The position numbers and the translations under genes are program-made. A stretch of DNA of 64,000 nt, taken from Diploscapter coronatus (Eukaryota > Nematoda > Chromadorea > Rhabditida > Rhabditidae). The stretch's first letter is position 1, and every line of letters starts with the position of its first letter. This document shows, piece by piece, positions 10,268 to 22,668 of the stretch. The stretch is taken from NCBI GenBank assembly GCA_964036155.1, contig OZ038422.1, positions 39,145,201 to 39,209,200 of the forward strand. The letters run 5' to 3'. The notes under the pieces are model-generated. The model saw only the letters and a program-made list of their open reading frames with translations, was not told the DNA's origin and ran no database searches.

Positions 10268-12109
10268 GTTTTATATATGACACGTTCTTCGTAAAAATAG
10301 AGTTTTTTTTTTTTTTTTATAAAGGGGGGTGGTACCCAAGAAGTCGACATTCAAATTTCGAGCTGATATTTTGCCCCTGTAGGTTTTCGACTATGCTGAC
10401 GACGAATATGACGGTTAAAACCCGATCCGACCACTTGTTCCGCCTGTTCCGGAAGGTCTGGATCCGGTCATTCTGGAAAATTCTATTTTTGTTATTCTGT
10501 ATGGGAAAAATTAAAATTTGGTATCAAAATGCTCGCAGAGATCAGCTGAGCACGATTCTGAAGTGATATCGTCGAAATGACACCGAATAAGGAAGTTATG
10601 ATGCAAGTAGTAAAACATGTGGAAAATGTCATATTGATTTTTCGCTTTTTAAAATTGTTTATTTTTTAAGTGTCAGGTTCCGTGAGTTATTTATACTGAG
10701 AAGTAGCCCAGGTCTTCTAGTTTCTGAAACACTTAACTGTTTTCCTATAGACTACCCGCTAGCGAAGAAATTCTACTTCTTCGACGAGTTGTCATGACTC
10801 ACTTTTGCCTAATTGGATTTTGAAAATTCATAACTTCCAAGATTCTAAACTAAATTTTATAATTCTTTTTTTATTCGACAGGATTTAGTCCATAGATTAT
10901 CAGACAATAAAATAAGAATTTTTAAAAATATCGATTTCTGCAGAAATGCGCATTTTTCGCGTCTTGATTGTGTACTTTTCGGCCCGTACTGCCTTTATAC
11001 GTAAATGACGTTGAAAAAATTCGTCCTTCCAATATATTGTGTAGATGGACATGATGAACAACTTTGTTCCAGGACCGACCTCGGATTCATTACCGTTTGA
11101 GCTCCAGAATTTGTTAAAGTGCAATAGCCAAATTCAGCATAATGCCTTTTTATACATATTTTCAAAAAATCATATCTCTTTGTGTATCAGACTAAATTTC
11201 ATGATTATCTTTTTATTTTGTAGATCTTGAGTAGGAGAATAAAGTAAAAATAAAAAGAAACTTTTTAGAAATTAATTTTGGCGGGAAAAATTACCCGAAG
11301 TTACCCTATATACCCGTACTGTGTTTACAAGGATAATGGGAGTTAAAGTCGGAGTTTTCCATGAAATCTTGTAGAGCTCTTCAAGTTGAACAACTTTTGT
11401 TCCAGAACTTATTCTAGAATGCGCATACATAGGGAGATACGAATTTTTTTTAAAATTGACTGCCTTAAAGGCACTTTGCAATAGTTGATCGTCGAACTTC
11501 AAAAAATTCTGGAGCTCATAAGAATGTGAATCCGAGATCGGTCCTGAAATAAAGTTGTTCACCATGTAAATCTACACAACATACTGGAAGTACGAATTTT
11601 TCCAACGTCATTTACGTATAAAGGCAGTACGGGCCGAAAAGTACACAATCAAGACGCGAAAAATGCGCATTTCTGCAGAAATCGATATTCAAAAAAATTC
11701 CTATTTTATTGCCTAATAATCTATGGATTAAATGCTGTTCAATAAAAAGATGACATTTTCCACATGTTTTACTACTTGCATCATAACTTCCTTATTCGGT
11801 GTCATTTCGACGATATCACTTCAGAATCGTGCTCAGCTGGTCTCTGCAAACATTTTGATACCAAATTTTAATTTTTCCCATACAGAATAACAAAAATAGA
11901 ATTTTTCGAAACTACCAGATGCGGACCTTCCGGAACATGCGGAACAAGTGGTCGGATCGGGTTTTAACCGTCATATTCGTCGTCAGCATAGTCGAAAACC
12001 TACAGGGACAAAATATCAGCTCGAAATTTGAATGTCGACTTCTTGGGTACCACCCCCCTTTATAAAAAAAAAAAAAACTATTTTTACGAAGAACGTGTCA
12101 TATATTTAC
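10268..12109. mobile_element. Long foldback (inverted-repeat) element, 1.84 kb
   Basis: The outer tips are inverted copies (gacacgttcttcgtaaaaat at about 10278 and its reverse complement at about 12090), both followed inward by a homopolymer T/A run and the same 'aaggggggtggtacccaagaa' type block. Inverted similarity continues to about 11130 on the left and back to about 11500 on the right, with a loop of roughly 370 bp. The left arm has about 220 bp (10645-10865) with no partner on the right, a later insertion or a right-arm deletion. ORFs at 10900-11124, 11045-11230 and 11272-11565 are mirror images of arm sequence and are not called. No transposase is present. Confidence 0.8.
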
Positions 12110-12262
12110 CGAATGTTGCTTGTTTAAAAAAACTTTCGAAAATCTCAATTTTTCGTGACAAAGGTATCCCAAGATGAAAAATCGAAAAAGCACTACCACG
12201 CCACCTCTGGCTATCACGAAAGGCGCCATTTAGATTTTGAGGAAAAGCTCCTAGTATGCCTT

Positions 12263-12324
12263 CCCAGCATAATAGGTCATGGGCCCTAATGGCGCCATTA
12301 TGGCCCATGACCTATTATGCTGGG
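12263..12324. repeat. Near-perfect 62-bp palindrome
   Basis: The sequence reads as its own reverse complement around the central GGCGCC (12291-12296), with one mismatched pair. The half-site begins cccagcataataggtcatgg. It lies just outside the foldback element in AT-rich DNA. Confidence 0.9.
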
Positions 12325-14939
12325 TTACACGATTTTAAACCTTACAAAATATACTAAAAGTCCGTTTCCCCCAAATATAGATGGTGCTTTTTCGACGTTG
12401 TCGAAAAATTCTATGTTCATAAGTGTGAATAAAACGAATAATGTAAAATGGAATAAAGCGAATGCGAAATGAATTTCCGGGGAAATGAAAAGGTCACGAT
12501 TAATCAGTTAGTTTCGTCTCAATTTATAATAGAATTTTTTAAACTGATAAGTAATCCTCACTTATTCAATTTTTATGAAATTTTACCATATCAGTATTCA
12601 ATAGTTCTATCATTTGTATTCATGAGTAATGTTATACGGTCATAAAGTAGTTTTATAGCAGTTTTTTTTCTAATTTTAAGACTCTAACTGATTAAGGTCT
12701 AGGTTATTCCCTATCAATACGTTTTCATCATATATTTGCTTCATTCAGTTACTGTGATTGGCGAATCTTTTGGGAATGTCATGAGCATAATTTATTCGAG
12801 GCACAGATAAGAACGCTTGAAAACTTTTCGAGCTGTTTCCAATAAAGGATTAAATTAAAGACAGGCCGTAACCAATTTATATTCAATCCTTATTATATGA
12901 GTAAGTTCCATTTGACAAGCTATCCAATTTAACACAAGAAAGACATACAAGTGATCGAAACTTTCCATAGTACTATCGTCGGCTATTTATAGTGTGAATG
13001 AATGAAAGAAAATTACTTATAAAGAAAAATTGGCTTACTCTAAACTTTTCAAAATAGTAAATAGGGACAGGCTAGGGTGATCACGTTTTTAGTATAATTT
13101 TTTATTATATTTTTATAATTTGATATAAAAATGCACATAAAAAAAGACCAGAAAACGAGAATAGCCAGACGCCTCATACCTTAATTAGTGAAGCGACAAT
13201 TCGTTCGGACTAATTGGATCTATGATGATAAGAGATACTAGAGAAGGCATTCGTATTCGCATTCAAATTTAAAATGCTCAGATTTTCCATTTTAATAACT
13301 AAAAAAGTCTTGAAAAATTACCATAATTCACCCTCAAATGCCATCCTTGTTCAATCTGAAGAAGCATATAAAACATACATTATGATTCATTTCTTCCCCA
13401 AAACCCGTCATTTGGCATTTTGTGTTTTCTTCATTGATTATTATTTAGATTAGATCCGAAAAAAAAAAACAGAAATCGTTGATTTTATCTGGCATAAAAA
13501 TAAATACGTTTATTTTAGAACCGATTCTCCATAATTCTCAAAACTGCCGGACCAGAGATTTAAAATTCGTTTTGAAGGGGTATTTGAGTGTTTTCTACCT
13601 AGATTCGACCTGAAAATCATAATTCTGGGCCTTTTTCCCGACATTTTCAACTTCGGAACCAGGCACTGGGGTTCGAGGGTCAAATTTCAAAAGTCATCCT
13701 GACACTTCAAAACCTATATCAGATTGTTCAGTTCGACGAGCTGAGTCGAATGGTGCAATATTTTTCGGCTCCGACCTTCCTATCACAAATTACGGCTAAA
13801 AGTAGTGCACAAATGTCAAAAATACGAGGCCCTTAATAGAAAAGTCAACTTTTCTCATTTGTTTCTGCATATTACCTCCTAGTTTTTCACACAATAATCT
13901 ATGAGTCCTTCTCATTCTACTCGTGTAAAAAAATCGTGAATTGTGATACACCAATTGATCGAAAAAATGGTCTGAAGTCAAACCAGAAAATTTCGATTTT
14001 CGAAAATGCCTGTGAAAAAATTCAAAATATATATCAATCGATAGAGCTCATTAAACTGAGCAACTTTTGTGAAGATACCTCGGTGAAATTTTCATTCCGG
14101 AATGAGATATTTAAAAAAAAAAAAAAAAAAAAACTGAAAAATAGGGCATTTTTCAACAATTTATTTCTCATCATTGGTGTGTGTTAATTCGTTTAATTCT
14201 GCATTCAAAATTATTCTTGATCCTTAAATTATGATTCTAAATCAAATTTAGGGGGTAATAACTATCTTCCGGTACTGGTTCCGACAAGTATAAGTCCGGT
14301 TTTTTTTTCAAATTTAATCAAGACCGATCATGTTATAGGCCATTCAAAAGCCAGTGAAAGACTTAGTGTAATGCTGAAAACCTCTTGAAAAACGGATTAG
14401 TCTATCGCTTTTTATGGTCATTTGAAGATACCCCATTTTTGGTCTTTTTCAACAGGTGATTATATTCAATTACAGTGATGGTATAATGAAACCACTTGCT
14501 GAAATTGATAGAAATGGACTCGAATATTACTCACCAGTCAGTTTCGAGTCGATTGATATCCATCTTGGTATAGTACTACTCGGGTACCATATGGGTGGTA
14601 TACCGTGGACCCATATGGTAGCATGGTAAAATGATAGCACAGTACTCTAGGAAGCAAAAATGAAGTATTGCCCTTCAACTACTATATTCCGAAAGGATTT
14701 TTCATTTTGGTTTTATTTTACAAAAGTAATGAATTTTTGAAGATTTTTGTCATTTTTATGAGCTAGACCCATTCAAAACTCCATACCATGCATACCATAA
14801 TAGATAACCATGAGGTGTCTTTACAAAAGTTGCTTAGTTTGATGAGCTCTATCAATTTTTGTACATATTGTGGGGTCTGACCCTCAAAATTGAAATTTCG
14901 ATTTTTGGGTCGCCAACTTTGGTGCAATGGTGAAGTGTA
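12325..14939. other. Intergenic AT-rich DNA, no gene recognised
   Basis: No exon pair with credible splice sites or conserved protein motif was found on either strand. There is a small hairpin near 14585-14625 (accatatgggt and its complement) and a homopolymer A run at about 14112-14132. Short ORFs here look random. Confidence 0.5.
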
Positions 14940-15600
14940 GGGTCATACCTAACTTATCGATTTTATAACTGATTTTGAGGTAATTTGATGCGTAGAAGCC
15001 GAATATAGCATAAAATTTTTGGAACTCCCCCTAAAAGCTTTCAGAAAAATCGATTTTGTGCAAAATATGCATGTTTTGAAACTGCCATTCTTGACACTTT
15101 TTAACTTCAGGACCTCCTCCCGCACCCAGTAAGTGTCTAACTCCCCAAGTCTACATATCAAAAGATGGAAAATTATCTAGACTACTTAATACTTTTTAAA
15201 TTTTTCGAAAATCTTTCATAGCAAAAAAGTTTTCTTTATGCTGTTTGCAGTAGTTAACATTCAAGCGTACTCTGACTTTACGGACTTTAACCGTTTTTTT
15301 TTTCAAAAATGTCCGCCCTAATTTGTGCTTTTTAGGACTGATTTTAGGGTAATTTGATACGCAGAATCCGAATATAGTATTGGATTTTCGGAACTTCTCG
15401 TAAAATTTTTCAGGAAAATCGATTTTCTGCAAAAAAGGGGGGTCGGCATACTCCCATTTTTGGCATCAGGACCCATTCCTGACTCAGCAGGTGGTTGTTG
15501 CCTGGAAACCTATATACCAGAAGATGTGCAATTCCATGGCCATGTTCATTCTTTTTAAATTTTTCGAAAATCTTTTATAGCAAAAAAGTTTTATTTGTAC
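14940..15600. repeat. Two diverged tandem copies of a roughly 370-bp sequence
   Basis: The block at about 14960-15240 is repeated at about 15335-15600. Shared strings include 'ctgattttgaggtaatttga' versus 'ctgattttagggtaatttga', 'cagaaaaatcgatttt' versus 'caggaaaatcgatttt', and the ends 'tttttcgaaaatctttcata' versus 'tttttcgaaaatcttttata' plus 'gcaaaaaagtttt'. No coding potential. Confidence 0.7.
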
Positions 15601-16059
15601 CCCCCTGAGGGGTGTCAAATCGCCAAAACACCCAACTTTAACCCCCACCTAGCCTCGCCCACTTTTGGGGGTGGGACCTGGTCTCCCCATTTTTGTGATT
15701 AGGACCCATAGGTGTATCCACCATATAAGTTTGGTTCGGATCCGAGACACTTTTGCAGTTGTCCGGCCTTTGTTCGGGTTACTCAAAGAACGTGTCTTAA
15801 AAAAAAAAAAATCAAAAAATTTGAATTGTTCAAGAAATTGCGATCAACCTAACTTTAAGATGGTGAAATTTTGTAGAAAATGAAATATTTGAAAACTTGT
15901 AATTTTGATAATGTTTATTCAAAAAGTTTCAATATAATTATAACCTCAACTCACATATTTTGATAATTATAGATTGATGGATATCTTTCCTGTTGGACAA
16001 TGCAAGTGAATCTAGTTTATATGTGCAGATCGTACTTTATTTTTTTCATAATCATCATA

Positions 16060-17300
16060 CTCTATTAGTAAAATTGTAAAGTGTGTTTGTTTGTTTGTTT
16101 GTTTGTTTGTGCACTCTTATATCTGGAGATGTGATCATACAATTGAGATGGGGTTTGCACCAAACGATGCAGAATTTTCCGGCGGTGTGCAACGTATAGG
16201 TTTTGTTTGGGTTTGATCAGATAATTGAGCAATTATCCTTATTTTGCTTTTAGCATTTTTGCTCTCTCATCCCTGCATGCTATTTTCTGCGGGGAGAATG
16301 GGCTCTTATTCCGGTGTCTCTGAAAGGAGAGTGAGGTCATTCCGAATGAAAGGGTCGCGAGGCATGCTTGGGTGGCCGAGTGGATAGCGTGTGTGATTTC
16401 ATGGTAAAGATGATGAGATTGGTAGATGGTAGATTTGAGAGTCCGGTTCTCTTTTACATTTTTATGGATGGAAAGGAACTTGGAGTTTTCCAAAATCTTT
16501 GAAGAATGTTAGAAAATGATATCAATGGGATAATTGAATGATGACAAAGATATTTGAAATGGTTGATTTTTTTAATTGGATAGAAAATGAATATGAAGAT
16601 ACAGTATTGGTTGACGCGAGATATGATGAATGAGATTTGGATTGATTGTTCAGAGAGATTTACATTGATTGGTAAGATAGGTTTCATTGATTTTTTTTAA
16701 TTGTTCGGAGATATTTTGCATTGTGTTTTGAGCTTTGCATTGCTGCTTTTGAGTTTTGTATTGTTTTTGAGTTTAGTATTGCTTTTGAATTTGTATTGCT
16801 GTTGTGTTTTGCATTAAATTGCGCGATTATCATTGACATGTTTTCTTCAATTTCTTATCAAAACTCAAAACTATTAGTGTTTTTGTAAAGTGTGTTTGTG
16901 CACGCTTATATCTAGAGATGTGATCATCCAACTGAGATGGGGGTTGCACCAAAAGATGGGCAACTTTCTCGCCGTATGCAGACATTTCAGAGTTTGACAT
17001 TGACAGTGTCAGTGTCGCAAAAATGGGGTCATCTGGGGAATGTCTGGTGGTGTGCAATGTATAGATTTGTTTAGATAATTGAGCAATCTACTTTTTAGTA
17101 AATTGGTGATGTCTGTTTGTCTGTATTTCCAACGCTATTGCTTGAAGTGAAATGAATAAAAGTGGTTGAATGTGATACGGTTGGATGGAGGATTTCTCTG
17201 GTGAGTGCAACATAAAAACCTGATCGATTTTGGTTCAGGAAATGGGTACTTTTAGCCAAAAATGTGGTTTCCCTATATAAAGTCAGAAAAGAGAAATAGC
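16060..17300. repeat. Cluster of a dispersed repeat family (three copies)
   Basis: Copies at about 16060-16260, 16870-17100 and 17100-17300 share 'tagtaaaattgtaaagtgtg', a TTTG-rich run, 'cttatatctggagatgtgat', 'gttgcaccaaa' and 'gtgcaacgtatagg'. Further copies lie at about 19345-19560, 21130-21300 and 21975-22190. Downstream of two copies (about 16369 and 19620) is a tRNA-like A-box string (tggccgagtggat, tggtcaagtggat) without a good B box, which may mean a tRNA-derived SINE-like module. No protein is encoded. Confidence 0.6.
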
Positions 17301-17758
17301 ATGTGACATGGAGAGAGCAAGCGAAAAGGAAGAGGGAGAGAAGGTCCAGTGGATGATCGAATTTGAAAGGAATAAAGGTATGCTCCTATGGAGGAGTGGG
17401 AATGACTCCCGGCTCTCAATGGGGCGGCTTAGTGTGAATAGATGATGTGATTAATGTTCGGGTTCTGTTGCCCCTAAGTGATGTGGGTTTATTTTTGCAA
17501 AATTTATAAAATACCTCAAAAATTAATTTTTCCCCAAATATTCAAATATTTTGCAAGAGCTACACTTTTTGCGAACATTCCAATCTTTCATCAGAAATGT
17601 AGAAATTCACAAGGCAGTTTTTGCCTGAAATTTAAATTTATAAATACATTGTGGGGGAAATTTAGTATGAAATCAATCAAAATCGGAGTTGAAGTCATTT
17701 CAGAAAGAAAAGTTTGGAGCTGAACTCAATTTTAGAAAATCACTAAAATCTGTGCTGA

Positions 17759-19286
17759 CAGACCTGTGATCACAGACTTAAGGTTCACAAAGAAGGCAAA
17801 AGCAAAGATACGAACAACGAGTGACGCTAGAATCGAATGGTGGAAGGCATGAGAGCAGTCTTCAGAGCAAGCCTGCAAAGACATCGTCAAGGCAATCCCT
17901 GAAATCAACCCAAGGGCCTCGGCTGCTGACAACTGGCAACAGTGCGCAGATGCAGTTTGGAAAGTGGCAAGTGAGAAGTTCGGGATGACGAAACCAGGCA
18001 CAATTCGCATCAAGAAAGAGACTTGGTGGTGGACAAACGAAGTCGAAGCAGCTATCAAGAGCAAGAAAGAAGCCTTCAAACAGTGGAGACAGACTCGCAC
18101 CCAACAAGACAAAGACGTCTACAACCTGCGAAAGAAAGAGGCTAAGATATAAATCGCGAAAGCCAAACAAGAACACTTCGAAGACCTCTACCGCAGACTG
18201 GAAACAAGACAGGGTGAAAGCGAGATCTACCGAATTGCAAAGGCCAGACATGCGAAGACAAGGGACATCGGCAATGTGAGAATAGTGAAGGCAGCAGATG
18301 GAAGGGTGTTGTACGAGGACAAAGATATCATGGACAGATGGAGGGAGCACTACAAAGAGATATCCACAACTAAATTCCCTACCCACAGACTCCTCGAGGA
18401 ACACCCAACGGCAGACCTGGCTGCGGAACGACAGACGCCATCTTCGCACTGAGAATACTCGCAGAGAAGCATCGAGAGAAGAAGCTGCCGTTGCACATAG
18501 CCTTCGTAGACCTAGAGAAGGCATTCGATCGAGTACCACACGACCTGATATGGTACAGTTTCAGAGATGCTGGAGTCCCAGAGGAGTATGTCAAGTGGGT
18601 GAAGATGCTGTACACCGACAGCCGAAGTCAAGTCCGAAGCATGGCCGGCACTACAAAGCCGTTCGAAGTCACAGTCGGTGTGCATCAAGGCAGCGCAATA
18701 TCTCCTCTGCTGTTCATCCTGTGCTTGGATCGAATCACCCGAGACATCCAAGGCGAACACCCATGGACACTGCTCTACGCAGATGACATCGTGCTCGCAA
18801 GATCAACCAGAGATGAACTCAAGAAAGACCTGAAGAAGTTGAAAGAAAGACTTGAACGGCACGGACTGAGAATGAACACCAGCAAGACCGAGTACCTCGA
18901 ACTCGAACCAAGGACACCAGGCGACATCGAACTCGATGGCACGAAACTCCCGAGAGTCAATAACTTCAAGTACCTAGGCGACAGAATCTCAGCTGACGGA
19001 GAGTCACTGAGTGCCGTCAAGAGTCGAATAGACGCGGCATGGCTCAAGTGGAGACAGTGCAGTGGAGTGCTCTGTGACAAGACTCGAATCAAGTTGCAAG
19101 GACAGCATGGAATTTGGAGTTGGATGGTATCCGACCCCGTGGAAGACCGAAGACACGGTACATCGACACCGTGAAGAAAGACATGGAAGATGCGGGACTA
19201 AGGGAGCGGGACGCGAGAGATAGAAAGAGATGGAGGGATAGGACTCATGTAGTAGACCCCTCCACATAAAGAATGCTAGGAAAAAA
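17759..19286 (+). mobile_element. 5'-truncated RTE-type non-LTR retrotransposon
   Basis: The insert is bounded by a perfect 17-bp direct repeat, ACTAAAATCTGTGCTGA, at 17742-17758 and 19287-19303. It starts in the middle of the coding region and ends in a short A run directly before the right repeat. This is what target-primed reverse transcription with 5' truncation produces. The G+C content is clearly above that of the surrounding DNA. The endonuclease domain is missing. Confidence 0.9.
17762..19269 (+). pseudogene. Broken RTE-type reverse transcriptase ORF
   Basis: The linker upstream of the RT domain is read in one frame at about 17762-18400, with stops at 17850-17852 and 18150-18152. After a frameshift near 18415-18490, RT core motifs appear: FVDLEKAFDRVPHDLIWY (about 18503-18556), GVHQGSAISPLLFILCLD, and the catalytic LLYADDIVLA (about 18770-18800), then NTSKTEYLEL and FKYLGDRIS. 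After about 19105 the frame shifts again into the typical C-terminal RPRGRPKTRYIDTVKKDM tail ending at a stop near 19269; sequence between these two parts has been deleted. Motifs match RTE/BovB-like reverse transcriptases. With two stops, at least two frameshifts and no endonuclease it cannot act autonomously. Confidence 0.9.
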
Positions 19287-19821
19287 ACTAAAATCTGTGC
19301 TGAGACTACTTTAGAAAAATATTTTTTATTCTACTTTTTAGTATTTTTGTTAAATGTATCTATTTGTCTGTCCAAGCTTAGTTCTCGATACTAAGCATAG
19401 CAGACCCAAGTGTTATACATGGTTGGAAAGGTCTTTTCGTCCTGATGTGCAACGTAAAAAGCTGATCGATTTTGGTCCAAGAAATGGACACTTTTACCCA
19501 AAAGACTATTTCCTTACTTGCGAAGGTGTAAAAAGAAGAGAAATAGTGGCGCAAAGCGGAACAACACGATATGTGGAGAGAATTTAGGAAAGGAATAGAG
19601 GAAAAGGGACGTAATGATGTGGTCAAGTGGATAGAGTGGTGGTTCGTTTACAAATTGTGGCGGGTGTTCATAACCGATTGAGATCAGAGGTGGGCCGGGA
19701 GTCTCGGTGTTCGAGAAATTTGAATCCCGATCCCGGCCAAATTTTAGCGGAACTTCCGATTTTCAAAATAAGCAAAATAGTTACTTTTTAGTAATTTGAC
19801 AATGGAATGAATTTTCGACTA

Positions 19822-20739
19822 AGGTGTGTCTCAAAACTATGAACGCACTTTGAGTTCAAGAGCCCCACACCCGCAATACCTGAATTATTCCGGCTCAAAT
19901 TTTGTACCCAGATGTTCTAATATATTTCCCATATATCTGCAAGATTTCAACCCGATTCAATTTACTATGCTGTTTCTAAGATTTTGTTTTGAAAGTATCC
20001 CTTAACTATGGAAAATGTTAAGAGAACCTTCTTCAAAAATGTCTATTTCTGAGTATAGCTAACCTATCAGAAAACTGGTAGCATGGAATGATAAGATCAT
20101 TATTAGGCTTCCAAAAGATCACAACGATTTATAATAAAAAATCTATAAGAGCCTGGAACAGCATTTTAAGTTTCTTTAAATGGCATATTTTCCCATAATT
20201 AGGGCTACGTCGGATGTTTGATGAAGTGTAGATCTCCAGTAACATGATGCAAGAGATGTACTTGGTCTCAAAAGAAGCGGAACGGAATATATTTCCAGGA
20301 CTTATGTCATTTTTGCGTATATCATATGAAATTTTCGTCCTTTGAATTTTTCGAAGAAACTTTTCTTAACATTTTCCATAGTTAAGGGATACTTTCAGAA
20401 CAAAATCTTAGAAACAGTATAGTAAATTTAATCGAACTGAAATCCTGCAGATATATGAAGAATACATTAGAGAATCTATGTACAAAATTTGAGCCGAGAT
20501 AATTCAAGTATTGCGGGTGTGGGGCTCTTGAACTCAAAGTGCGCTCATAATTTGAGACAAGGAATTTTTAATTTTGTCGCCAACGAGTCTACTGATGAAA
20601 CAGTTCAGGTGAAAAGTGGATAGATATTATTCTTCTGCGAGCTTGATAGTATAAAATTATTATTTGACTTTTGATAGCATTAGCATCAGTCGGAACATTG
20701 CAAAAAAGAGGGGTGCGCTCATAATTTTGAGACACACCC
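19822..20739. mobile_element. Mariner-like MITE with internal hairpin arms
   Basis: Both ends carry an inverted AGG(G)TGTGTCTCAAAA tip followed by an 'atgagcgcac'-like string, and each is flanked by TA (19820-19821, 20740-20741). Further inside, about 19845-20040 is inverted at about 20350-20575 (for example 'tatcccttaactatggaaaa' and its complement). A third copy of the terminal motif lies inverted near 20560, so one end was duplicated. There is no transposase ORF. Confidence 0.8.
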
Positions 20740-20741
20740 TA

Positions 20742-22560
20742 TAAGGTTTATTATACCTTGAAAATGCTAGAAATTAAAAGACTCCCAATCCTGATTCCGA
20801 ATTTTTTTCAAAGTCGGTCCTGGCCCATCCCTGAATTGAGATACGATAATGCAATCATAGCTCAAAAGTTTCCTTTTCGCAAAACTATCCACTGAAACTT
20901 TAATGATAAAATGCACTTTTTGATGAAAAATGACAAAAACTGATGGAAAAGGATAATCAAGCACAGGGAATCTGAAGTTTATTCTCACTTTTAGATAACA
21001 CAATTGTTGGTATTACATATGAGCAGAATACGCCTGTTATTTTTAGAATTTGATTGGCAAATGACTAAGACTAATAAAGTATGGTAAAGTAAGATAACCA
21101 AGTATGGAGCATTCGAATCTGACATCTTTCCTTTTTAGTAAAATTGCTGAGTGTGTCTGAGCTTAGATTTCGATACCTGATTGTGAGCAAGGAAACCCAC
21201 AGATGGTTCGAAAGATAATCGTGACCCGTGTGCAATGTACAGTTTTTATGCGATTCAATATTTTTGACTTCATTAACTTCTTCTCTTATGAAAAATTGAA
21301 TAATGGGTAGTCATTATCCGACACATCTTGGTCTTGAAAGGTGGTCTCCAGATAGTGGGAAATGAGATCAATGAGAATGGGAATTCCAAATACAGATATA
21401 TAAAATTAGCAAATTATCGTATATTCAAAATGCATAATGGCAAAGGCTTAACAAAGAATTGGTCATTATCATTAGGGTCGAGGTGGAACTAGAGAGATTC
21501 AATGGGACCAAATAATTTCTATGGTTGAGATAAAATGAATAATGGACCGAAAGATCAATATTCATTATTTTTGCCAAATGTTCATTATATATATTTTTTA
21601 AAAAAATAATTCAGTTTTTTTCTGCCTAATTTACATATCTAAATACCAATATTATTATGCCAATTTTTAATGGTAGTCAAATTTTTGGATAAACATTTCA
21701 TGTATATTTCAAATTATAAAGCGAGTTCGACCCAAAAAGCAAGATTTTAATCTTAATTCACAATCCAAATTAAAGTCTAAATTAAAATTCAAACAGGCCA
21801 AATTCAAGTATTAGCTTCGAACATCCAAATCCATGTTCAATTTCAAAAATTCAAGGTATTTCAAGTCCAAATTAAACAAATTGAAAGTCGAAGTCAAGAT
21901 CGAAAATCCCAGACCAAATTCTAACCAAGTTTGGGCTCAAAATTTCATATAAAGCTCAAATGAAAACTCAAAATCACATCTACTCTATTAGTATTTTCGT
22001 AAAATATGTTTGTCTGTTTGTGCGCGCTTATATCTAGAGATGTGACCACCCAATTGAGATGGGATTTGCACCAAAAGATGCGTAATTTTCCGACGGTGTG
22101 CAACGTATAGGTTTTGTTTGGGTTTGATCAGATAATTGGGCAATTATCCTTATTAGAAGTGATTTCTCCTTTAATGAATCGATTTTTTGCAATTTTATGG
22201 AGGAAAAGGGGCTTGAAATTTTTTTGCAAAATCTTTGAAGAGTTTTAGAAAATGACATCAATGGGATAATTGAATGATGAAAAAGAAATATTTGAAATGA
22301 CTGATTGAATTTTTTTTCTAATTGGATAGTTTTAGTTTTATGGTTTGATGAATTCTCAGGGGGGAGAGCTATGAAATTAAAAATTTTGATAGTATGAGAG
22401 AGTATGAGCATGAAAATGAGAAATGCAACAAATGCAATGCATTCTAATTTAGAAACAAAATTGTTTTGGTGCTGGAGTTGGTGTTGTTTTGTTTTGATAT
22501 TGTCTTTGGTTTGCACCAGAGATGTTGGCGGTGCAGAAACGGCGCACCGCACCGCATCAC
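20742..22560. other. Intergenic DNA with dispersed repeat copies
   Basis: Two copies of the dispersed repeat family occur (about 21130-21300 and 21975-22190). Between them, about 21730-21960 is low-complexity sequence made of 'caaattcaaa'-type strings. No gene is supported. Confidence 0.5.
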
Positions 22561-22628
22561 AAAATCAAAAAAGTTCCGCTCATCGTACCGCAAACATCCC
22601 TGTTTCACACTTTTGCGAAGCAAAAGTC

Positions 22629-22667
22629 CTAGCCGAAGGGGGCCGCGAAGCGGCCCCTGAAGGCTAG
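22629..22667. repeat. GC-rich hairpin at the outer edge of the left inverted-repeat arm
   Basis: Stem 'ctagccgaagggggccgc' pairs with 'gcggcccctgaaggctag' around a GAA loop with one mismatch. A second small hairpin, 'cttttgc-gaa-gcaaaag', lies at about 22611-22627. Similarity to the right arm begins at 22669, two bases beyond the stem. Confidence 0.8.
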
Positions 22668-22668
22668 T

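Noticed and set aside
16360..16450. Complete tRNA-Leu or tRNA-Ser gene
   Set aside because: There is an A-box-like string, but no paired acceptor stem, no proper T loop (GGTTCTC instead of GGTTCGA) and no discernible cloverleaf.
17732..18786. Long minus-strand and alternate-frame ORFs (up to 225 codons) across the RTE fragment
   Set aside because: They are shadows of the G+C-rich reverse-transcriptase coding sequence on the plus strand.
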